Part shown: positions 1 through 5,853 of the stretch, piece by piece
Position numbering within the stretch: position 1 is the first letter of the stretch
Layout: every line of letters begins with the position of its first letter
Source: Candidatus Zophobacter franzmannii
GTDB lineage: Bacteria > Cloacimonadota > Cloacimonadia > Cloacimonadales > JAFGVF01
Direction of reading: 5' to 3'
DNA: 14,436 nucleotides
NCBI GenBank assembly: GCA_030765245.1
Contig: JAVCCX010000076.1
Location: 1-14,436, forward strand
The notes under the pieces: generated by a model
What the model was told of the DNA's origin: nothing
Databases searched by the model: none
Seen by the model: the letters and a program-made list of their open reading frames with translations, nothing else
Translations under genes and position numbers: made by a program

Positions 1-392
1 ATTACTTTATGACCATACTTCAGCTCATAGAACATCAACCAAAAAGGTGCTGACTCTATAAACTTCATTGATTTACATGGCCCGAAATCAACATCAATAC
101 CAAATTCTTGGGTCAACTCTTTGTGAACTATTAAAAGTTCATGATTCATCTTATTCAGGGTAAGCCTTTTGAGGTTTGGAGTAATTACAAATAGATCAAA
201 ATCGTTAAAAAGAGCTTCATTGCCATCGCGATATATAATTCCGCCTTCACCTCTACCATAGCCACCACCAAGAATAATAGACTTTATTTTCCGTGCAGGT
301 ATCCGCTTTAAAACCTCTTCTACTACCCTCTTCATGTGTGAATCAATCAGAGCATCAAGTTTAGAAGAGCCTTCCGGTGTATACTTCCCCAT
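1..392 (-). CDS. Nucleotidyltransferase-fold protein, partial (C-terminus beyond window)
   Basis: I translated this from the reverse strand; 130 codons are visible before the window edge. The start ATG (392-390) overlaps the TAA stop of the upstream uridine kinase gene by one base (TAATG), and an AGGGA ribosome-binding sequence lies about 9 bases ahead, so coupled translation is likely. Residues 41-50 read LGGGYGRGEG, followed by NDFDLFVI (63-70) and DVDFGP (100-105). This is the Gly-rich turn, first metal-binding Asp pair and third acidic position of the Pol-beta-type nucleotidyltransferase fold. That motif set is seen in a poorly characterised family found near polysaccharide genes. The substrate is unknown; transfer of a nucleotidyl group to a sugar phosphate, lipid or protein is possible. 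It is the last visible gene of the eight-gene operon, and its pairing with a uridine/cytidine-type kinase suggests a small nucleotide-linked step. The fold is well supported; the function is not. Confidence 0.75.
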   Translation of the reverse strand, partial: MGKYTPEGSSKLDALIDSHMKRVVEEVLKRIPARKIKSIILGGGYGRGEGGIIYRDGNEALFNDFDLFVITPNLKRLTLNKMNHELLIVHKELTQEFGIDVDFGPCKSMKFIESAPFWLMFYELKYGHKV

Positions 393-1012
393 TATTTTAA
401 TCCCTGACTCAAGTAATTACAAAGGATACCTAGAACTTTGTCGAATTTCTTTTCTCCGGGAATAATCAAATCAGCATTTTTCTTACTGGGCTCAATATAT
501 TGCTCATGCATAGGTTTAACCTGTCCTAAATATTTTTTTAGTACGGAATCAATCGTATACCCTCTTTCTTGGATATCTCTATTTATCCTTCTTGCAAGTC
601 TAATATCTGCATCTGCATCCACATAAATTCTTAAATCTGCCAAGTTTACAATTTGCATGTAAAACAGGCAGAATATTCCCTCTAGTACAATTACATCAAC
701 ATCACTTATTTCAATGGCATTGGGTATTTGTTTATGAGTAATAAAGTCATAATCAGGTATCCTTACTGTTTCACCTGTAAGCAGCTTACGGATATCACTT
801 AGTAGTTTAACATGATCTATAGAATCAGGATGATCAAAATTAACCCTCACCGCCTTATTGTCTGGTAAATCACTTAAATCTCTATAGTAGTTGTCTTGCG
901 ATATATGGGCAACCTTACTATCACAAAGGATCTTCTCAATCTCCCTTGTAATGGTTGTCTTACCTGAACAGGTACCCCCAGAAATCAGGATTAGCTTTGT
1001 ATTATTAATCAA
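392..1012 (-). CDS. udk: Uridine kinase family protein
   Basis: Predicted cytosolic P-loop kinase phosphorylating uridine/cytidine to UMP/CMP in pyrimidine salvage. It has 206 residues, close to the usual length of about 210. Visible motifs are the Walker A loop GGTCSGKTT (12-20), ISQDNYY (37-43), NFDHPDSID (58-66), the IPDYDF substrate segment (85-90), the hydrophobic strand VIVLEGIF (107-114), the lid arginines RRINRDIQERG (141-151) and IEPSKKNADLIIP (173-185). All are in the order found in bacterial Udk. The start is TTG at 1012-1010: an in-frame TGA lies two codons upstream and no ATG occurs before the P-loop. It overlaps the upstream gene by 8 bases and the downstream nucleotidyltransferase-fold gene by 1 base, so expression is probably coupled. 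A salvage kinase inside a glycan operon is odd. It may feed UTP for UDP-sugars, or act on a different substrate together with its neighbour. Confidence 0.9.
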   Translation of the reverse strand: MINNTKLILISGGTCSGKTTITREIEKILCDSKVAHISQDNYYRDLSDLPDNKAVRVNFDHPDSIDHVKLLSDIRKLLTGETVRIPDYDFITHKQIPNAIEISDVDVIVLEGIFCLFYMQIVNLADLRIYVDADADIRLARRINRDIQERGYTIDSVLKKYLGQVKPMHEQYIEPSKKNADLIIPGEKKFDKVLGILCNYLSQGLK

Positions 1013-2390
1013 TGATCATACCCATAATTCTTTTTAAAATTGTTTTGTAAAATATCCCTTGCTCTCTAAGAAAGGTCGGTTCACTGGAATAAACTCGCTC
1101 ATGTATCTCTACTTCCTCAGGAAAATCTCTCCCTATGCTTTCGCTGTAGTAAAAAATCCCTGGTTTATAAAATGGAAGATCTCGAATTATATATCTATTC
1201 TCTTTGCAATCTTCAAATATCTTGTTGCCTATTAAGAGCAAATCGCCCTTAAAAAACTTTGGTAACAAGAGAAACTTATCCAATGAAAGATGAAGGAATA
1301 ATTTCAATAAAGGTGATTTTTTAGGTGTGTTAAAATTACAGAATTTCTCTGCCCTAAAGGATTTATCCATCAAGTGGTATTTCTTTAAAAAGTACTTCTT
1401 TTCCCAGTACCGGATGAAAGGGGACATCAATAGAAATGGAATCAGCTGGACTATAAACAGGATACTGGCCATAAAATATTGCACTAAAAGTTGAAGTGTA
1501 GATACCAGATATTTTTTCTCAACTCCCGATAATAGAAAGTTTTCACTCATATTGATGCTTTCACCACTAATAGCAGAAATAAGGGTATTCTTATAGACAA
1601 TCTTTCCGATTATATCAAGCTCTTGTCCAATATAGGTATTATCATAAATTATACTATCCTTAACAGTCGTCATAGAATCAACTATCGAGTTAACTCCGAT
1701 TATCACATTAGGTCCAAGTATCACCATATCATGAATCCGCGTATGATCCCCTAGCATGATTGGCTTGTCAGGACTCACAGTTTTAGGATAAGATGTATCG
1801 GCACCCATGAATACCTGATCTTCACTTGAATAACCCGGTAGCACAAAATGATTGGAGAGGTCATTGATCGCCATCATACTTAACTTGTAGTATGTTTGAA
1901 TGCTATCAATTGGAGTTATAAGCTCATTATTTTGTTGGTTAATGCATTCTAAAGTCTCTTTATAATTCTCATATTTCACAATATTAATACAACCTGAAGG
2001 GGTACTTCCAACAAGGTTATTAAGAGTATCATGACTAATATTATTCTTATCATAGTTTAAGAAATTATAACCATTGATAATCAGCAGTTCAGACTCTTTT
2101 GCAAATGAGATATTTTTTAGGTATATCTTTTTTAAGCTATCTTCCGTCTTTGAAAGGCTATAGCTAAACTTCATGCCCCACTTTGTACCATCCCCAAAAT
2201 GTTTGTTGATTTCACATGAAGGATAGTCATATACAAATCGAATCTCTTGAATTCCGATCATCTCCATCAGATCAACAAAATACTCTAGTAAAGGCTTATT
2301 GGCAATTTTCAATAAGTATGGGTCAATTCCCCTAAAGTAGTTCTTTACCCAGGCAGTTGGTTCTTCTTTGGCAATTATTAGCCCTTTCAT
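1005..2390 (-). CDS. Degenerate NDP-sugar nucleotidyltransferase / beta-helix / membrane / pseudo-PGT fusion
   Basis: A 461-residue, four-part protein. Residues 1-110 follow the RmlA/GlmU-type nucleotidyltransferase pattern (MKGLIIAKE, IANKPLLEYF, FGDGTKWGMKFSYSL). The GxGTR nucleotide loop is absent, and the metal-ligand Asp of the usual NGD motif is Tyr108 (INGYNF). Residues about 208-282 look like a left-handed beta-helix (LGDHTRIHDMVILGPNVIIG). Residues 298-323 form a hydrophobic membrane segment. Residues about 365-455 align by eye with the sugar-transferase domain encoded at 2751-3470: LSLDKFLLLPKFFKGDLLLIG matches its FSIDELPQLVNVLKGDMSLVG at identical spacing, followed by KPGIFYY for TPGITCLW. 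The catalytic Asp is kept (D371) but Glu is replaced by Lys372. Both enzymatic halves therefore look inactive. The ATG start is preceded by GGGGT; the gene begins 14 bases after the STAS gene. Possible roles are scaffold or sugar-nucleotide sensor; the function is unknown. Confidence 0.8.
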   Translation of the reverse strand: MKGLIIAKEEPTAWVKNYFRGIDPYLLKIANKPLLEYFVDLMEMIGIQEIRFVYDYPSCEINKHFGDGTKWGMKFSYSLSKTEDSLKKIYLKNISFAKESELLIINGYNFLNYDKNNISHDTLNNLVGSTPSGCINIVKYENYKETLECINQQNNELITPIDSIQTYYKLSMMAINDLSNHFVLPGYSSEDQVFMGADTSYPKTVSPDKPIMLGDHTRIHDMVILGPNVIIGVNSIVDSMTTVKDSIIYDNTYIGQELDIIGKIVYKNTLISAISGESINMSENFLLSGVEKKYLVSTLQLLVQYFMASILFIVQLIPFLLMSPFIRYWEKKYFLKKYHLMDKSFRAEKFCNFNTPKKSPLLKLFLHLSLDKFLLLPKFFKGDLLLIGNKIFEDCKENRYIIRDLPFYKPGIFYYSESIGRDFPEEVEIHERVYSSEPTFLREQGIFYKTILKRIMGMIID

Positions 2391-2404
2391 TCAGACCCCG
2401 TTTG

Positions 2405-2737
2405 TTATAAGTTAAAACTCTCTATAGCCGCATCGAGATCATCATAAATCTCAAATATTTTAAATGCCCTTGTTATTTCAAACACCATCCTTGGCTTATC
2501 AGCCATCCTAGCAATGCAAATATCGCCACCATTGGCTGTTGCTGACTTCAAGCAGGATACAATGCTCCCTAATCCTGTACTGTCTAAAAAATCCATTTTA
2601 TGCAAGTCAAAGACGAAATATCTTGTTTCTTCCATTAACTCTTTAAACAGGTTTTTTAAATTAGGAGCACTATAAGCATCTAAACGCCCGGCTATCTCAA
2701 GAACGCCAACATTGTCCTTTTTTATAAATTCGAACAC
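2405..2737 (-). CDS. Single-domain STAS (anti-sigma factor antagonist-like) protein
   Basis: A 110-residue SpoIIAA-type STAS domain with no other domain: MFEFIKKDNVGVLEIAGRLD, then VFDLHKMDFLDSTGLGSI and a C-terminal helix. The DSTGLG loop carries the serine that partner kinases phosphorylate in this family (Ser53 here). I chose the GTG at 2737-2735 because a perfect GGAGG (2743-2747) sits 5 bases ahead of it. An in-frame GTG 24 bases further upstream (2761) would overlap the preceding gene by 11 bases and has no such site. From 2737 the protein starts where STAS domains normally start. It lies 13 bases after the phosphoglycosyltransferase gene and 14 bases before the pseudo-PGT fusion gene. 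STAS proteins in polysaccharide loci are known regulators: SypA of the Vibrio fischeri syp locus controls biofilm formation through serine phosphorylation. A similar phospho-switch here is inference; no kinase or phosphatase gene is in the window. Confidence 0.88.
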   Translation of the reverse strand: MFEFIKKDNVGVLEIAGRLDAYSAPNLKNLFKELMEETRYFVFDLHKMDFLDSTGLGSIVSCLKSATANGGDICIARMADKPRMVFEITRAFKIFEIYDDLDAAIESFNL

Positions 2738-2742
2738 ATTTT

Positions 2743-2747
2743 CCTCC
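2743..2747 (-). promoter_or_regulatory. Shine-Dalgarno site deciding the STAS start
   Basis: On the minus strand this reads GGAGG followed by AAAAT and then GTG (2737-2735). It is the strongest ribosome-binding sequence seen in the operon. It argues for the internal GTG rather than the longer frame beginning at 2761. Confidence 0.75.
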
Positions 2748-2750
2748 AAT

Positions 2751-3470
2751 CTAATAGGCACCCTTACCGCTAATAACGGCAGGGATCGTTTTAATCAGTA
2801 TTTTAATATCTTGCCAGAGGCTTTTACTCTGGATGTATTGTTTATCAAGTTCAACTTGTTCACTAAAAGGGATATCACTTCTACCACCAACTTGCCATAA
2901 ACAAGTAATCCCTGGAGTGACATGTAATCGTTTTCTATCTTCCAAATTATATTCTGCTACTTCTCTTGGTAATGGAGGTCTTGGACCAACCAGGCTCATA
3001 TCACCCTTAAGAACATTAACTAATTGGGGTAATTCATCAATGCTGAATCTTCTAATGAACCTACCAACTTTTGTTACTCGTGGATCTTTCTTCATCTTAA
3101 AGATTACACCATCTTTAGATTCGTTTTCTTCAAGCAGTTGATCTTTAATCTTATCAGCATTCATTACCATTGACCTAAATTTTATAAACCCAAAGTTTCT
3201 TCCATCTTTACCAACTCGTGGGGCAGTATAGAATAAAGGTCCCGGATTATCTAAATATATTGCTATCATTGTGAAAATAAAGACTGGTAAAAGTAAGAGC
3301 ATTAGAATTATAGAACCAAGAAAATCTAATGAATGCTTGAGGAATTTGGCAAAACCAACTGTCCATTCCCAGCCCGACATTTTCAACAGAATCTTTGCCT
3401 TACTCGCCTTGCCATCATATCTGGCAATTCTATCCATTAGAAATTGATGTTGTCTCGTCCTGATTTTCAA
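2751..3470 (-). CDS. Monotopic phosphoglycosyl transferase (bacterial sugar transferase), catalytically intact
   Basis: A 239-residue membrane enzyme expected to transfer a sugar-1-phosphate from a UDP-sugar to undecaprenyl phosphate, the first step of glycan assembly on the inner face of the cytoplasmic membrane. One hydrophobic segment (about 48-73, with Pro62) precedes DNPGPLFY and the KFRSM motif (97-101). The core RRFSIDELPQL carries the Asp145-Glu146 catalytic dyad characterised in PglC-type enzymes. It is followed by LKGDMSLVGPRPPLP (154-168) and TPGITCLWQVGGR (185-197). The multi-pass N-terminal region of long WbaP-like enzymes is absent, so this is the short form. The TTG start shares TTGA with the TGA stop of the preceding gene, and AGGTG lies 5 bases upstream; an ATG at codon 12 lacks a ribosome-binding site. 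Sugar specificity cannot be read from the sequence. It is probably the committing enzyme for the whole operon. Confidence 0.92.
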   Translation of the reverse strand: MKIRTRQHQFLMDRIARYDGKASKAKILLKMSGWEWTVGFAKFLKHSLDFLGSIILMLLLLPVFIFTMIAIYLDNPGPLFYTAPRVGKDGRNFGFIKFRSMVMNADKIKDQLLEENESKDGVIFKMKKDPRVTKVGRFIRRFSIDELPQLVNVLKGDMSLVGPRPPLPREVAEYNLEDRKRLHVTPGITCLWQVGGRSDIPFSEQVELDKQYIQSKSLWQDIKILIKTIPAVISGKGAY

Positions 3471-4681
3471 TTGTTCACCTTATTCTGTTCTTTCTTCCAT
3501 GTTCGTACACGCTTTAAAAATAGTGGATTACCGATTATATATCGTCGCCACATTCTCTTGGGTTCCATCATAAGACGGAAAACCCACTCAATCCCGAGTT
3601 CACGCATCCATTTCGGTGCTCGAGGCATTGTCCCTGAGTAAAAATCAAACAATCCTCCGACACCGATAGCTGCATTGATTTGAAGTTCATGGAAATTCTT
3701 TTCTATCCATTTTTCTTGTAGAGGAACTCCAAATGCTACAAGAAGAATATTAGCTTGAGATTTATTAATTCTATCAATAACGATGTCACTTTCATTCTCT
3801 CGATCAAAATAGCCATCATTTGTGCCACATACTATTAAATCAGGGTATTTTTCTTCAAGGTTTTTTTTCATCTTTTCAGTAATACCCGGTTTTGCTCCCA
3901 ATAAAAACAATCGATATCTATTTTTCTCAACCATCTCGCAAAGATAGGGAAGCATATCTGTACCATTTACATTGTGCCTTAAGTCCTTACCTATCATAGT
4001 ACATGCCAGATTAACCCCACTACCGTCAGGGAACACATTGTCTGATTTTTCCATTATGGCTCGATATTCTTCATCTTCAAAAAGTTTATTGAAACAATCC
4101 GGATTCATGAAATAGAATTTCTCTTTCTTATTCATGTCAACCGTACGACTAATTAATTCAAGAGCTGCTGACATGGAACAATTCAAGAAATTAATCCCTA
4201 ATAAATCAATCTTCTCAGGAGTTTTGTTTGCACCAACCTTTGCTGATAATGCAAGCAAAGACTTCACTAGTATCATGAAATCCTTCTTGATTGATCTATT
4301 CTTCAAATACTCTAAATCTATGTTGTCTCGACCTTCATAGTCAATTTTGTTAATCCTTCGTATTAGCCATATACTCAAAATACCGGGTTTACCTATTTCC
4401 AGCCCACTTGTGACCTCTTCAATTGGTCTAAGTGATGACCCAATAATGTTTAACTTGCCACTGAGAACATGAGAATATAACGGCAAAGTATTAAGATATA
4501 TATGCTTAGTGTTAAACAGCTTCGCTTTTAGTGTAGAACTTGTGTTTAAATAGTATGCCTGTTTTAGGAAGCATACTTTTCCTCCAAAGAGCCTTCTTAT
4601 ACTTAGCAGCACTAGCATTGGTAGTGCTGCAAATAGAAGAACTACTAATGAAGTTACAAACTCTATCAACCTGGTTAGCAT
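3467..4681 (-). CDS. Pseudo-PGT domain fused to WecG/TagA/CpsF-family glycosyltransferase
   Basis: A 404-residue fusion. Residues 157-395 are a GT26 glycosyltransferase, the family adding the second sugar to a polyprenyl-diphosphate-sugar. Motifs are FMNPDCFNKL (191-200), FPDGSGV (217-223, with the Asp expected to be catalytic in TagA-like enzymes), NGTDM (239-243), LLGAKPG (260-266), FGVPLQEKW (317-325), GLFDFYSGTMPRAPKWM (343-359) and EWVFRLMMEPKRMWRRY (365-381). Residues 1-150 are not part of normal GT26 proteins. A hydrophobic segment (6-27) precedes YLNTLPLYSHVLSGKLNIIG (62-81), then IGKPGILSIW (96-105) and DFMILVKSLL (134-143). This follows the neighbouring sugar transferase (SIDELPQLVNVLKGDMSLVG, TPGITCLW, DIKILIKTI), but the Asp-Glu dyad has become Asn64-Thr65. 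It is probably a non-catalytic membrane platform delivering the lipid-linked acceptor. The gene starts 7 bases after the upstream GT4 gene and overlaps the PGT gene by 4 bases. Confidence 0.88.
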   Translation of the reverse strand: MLTRLIEFVTSLVVLLFAALPMLVLLSIRRLFGGKVCFLKQAYYLNTSSTLKAKLFNTKHIYLNTLPLYSHVLSGKLNIIGSSLRPIEEVTSGLEIGKPGILSIWLIRRINKIDYEGRDNIDLEYLKNRSIKKDFMILVKSLLALSAKVGANKTPEKIDLLGINFLNCSMSAALELISRTVDMNKKEKFYFMNPDCFNKLFEDEEYRAIMEKSDNVFPDGSGVNLACTMIGKDLRHNVNGTDMLPYLCEMVEKNRYRLFLLGAKPGITEKMKKNLEEKYPDLIVCGTNDGYFDRENESDIVIDRINKSQANILLVAFGVPLQEKWIEKNFHELQINAAIGVGGLFDFYSGTMPRAPKWMRELGIEWVFRLMMEPKRMWRRYIIGNPLFLKRVRTWKKEQNKVNN

Positions 4682-4688
4682 TTACTAT

Positions 4689-5846
4689 TTACAGCTCATT
4701 GACCATGTTGTAAAACTCTGTTAGGTAAGTTTTTTCTGCAAAAGTATCTCTTACATATTTATATCCTTCTTTACCCAAATCGGAGCAAAGAGAAGCATTA
4801 CTAATCAGGCTCTCAATCTTTTCAGCAAGGTCTTTTACATTGCCGGCCTTTGCGAGCAGTCCATTTTCTCCATCGTGTAACCATTCAGTTATCCCACCTA
4901 CATTGAAGGCAACTACAGGAGTTTGGTATGCAAAAGCTTCCAAGCCTACCAGACCAAATGGCTCTTGCCAGCGTGAAGGAACAACCACAACATCGGCTTG
5001 ACGATAATACCTTTCAACATCAGATGACCAGCCTACTAACTCAACTCTATCATCTAGTTTCATTGACTTTATCATACTTTTTATATTTGGTTCCTCATTG
5101 CCGGTACCGACAATAATTAATCTTACCGGATGATACACCTTACTCATTGCCTTTAACAATAAATCTACACCCTTACCCTTTATTAACTGACCAACATACA
5201 AAATCACCGGTACATTGTTTGCAGGTTTAGGCATCTTCTCACCGACATTGTAAATTGGATATAGAGTCTTAATCTTAGCTTCATCCCAGTCATTCTGAAT
5301 TAAGTTATGCTTCATATAGGATGACATAACTAATGATACATCGCAGCGTTTTATATTTTCTAATAATCTAATTTTGCTAGGAACATCAATTACTTTAGGC
5401 ATATCAGTGCTTAAATCTAACCCAAGAGAACAAAGACTACAGTAAACCTTATTGAAAGGTAATCTACAGTTCTTTCTCTTATAGATAAAGTATTTATGTT
5501 TACGAAGGCAGTAATAATCATGGTCATGGATAAAACTTATAGTCTTAAAGTTCTTCCGTAGAATCTGAAGCAATTCAGGATCACTTATTTTGTGGATGAA
5601 AGCAAGCCTACACCCGGTATCTCTCAAGATAGTCAGAACATCATTTCTTGTTCTTTTCTCATTCAAAAAGATACTTTCAAAAGGAGTATCAAATCCAACC
5701 TGATTGCCTGATTTCTTCTCAAAGAATCCATACACCTTCCACCCATCTCGTTTTAACAGGTCTGCAATCTTATGAATATAACTCTCTACTCCGCCTACAA
5801 ATCCACAGTTTTCATTCACAAAGACAATTTTTTTATCAATGTTCAT
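4689..5846 (-). CDS. GT4 family glycosyltransferase
   Basis: A 385-residue retaining glycosyltransferase with GT-B fold, probably adding a sugar from an NDP donor to the growing lipid-linked glycan in the cytoplasm. The N-terminal half has NENCGFVGGVESYIHKIADL, the acceptor-side GGxE loop. HDHDYYCLRKHKYF follows, with a nearby CSLC pair that recurs in part of the GT4 family and may bind a metal. The C-terminal half has LYVGQLIKGKGVDLLLKAM, VGTGNE, and PSRWQEPFGLVGLEAF with the complete E-x7-E donor motif (Glu295 and Glu303 from this start). I chose the ATG at 5846-5844 because GAGGG lies 4 bases ahead of it, overlapping the upstream stop. An ATG five codons earlier (5861) has no ribosome-binding site and would overlap the previous gene. 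The donor sugar is not identifiable. Confidence 0.9.
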   Translation of the reverse strand: MNIDKKIVFVNENCGFVGGVESYIHKIADLLKRDGWKVYGFFEKKSGNQVGFDTPFESIFLNEKRTRNDVLTILRDTGCRLAFIHKISDPELLQILRKNFKTISFIHDHDYYCLRKHKYFIYKRKNCRLPFNKVYCSLCSLGLDLSTDMPKVIDVPSKIRLLENIKRCDVSLVMSSYMKHNLIQNDWDEAKIKTLYPIYNVGEKMPKPANNVPVILYVGQLIKGKGVDLLLKAMSKVYHPVRLIIVGTGNEEPNIKSMIKSMKLDDRVELVGWSSDVERYYRQADVVVVPSRWQEPFGLVGLEAFAYQTPVVAFNVGGITEWLHDGENGLLAKAGNVKDLAEKIESLISNASLCSDLGKEGYKYVRDTFAEKTYLTEFYNMVNEL

Positions 5847-5853
5847 AATACCC

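Noticed and set aside
2738..2761. Longer STAS start at the upstream GTG
   Set aside because: It overlaps the phosphoglycosyltransferase gene, lacks a ribosome-binding site and adds residues ahead of the usual STAS start, whereas the GTG at 2737 has a perfect GGAGG.
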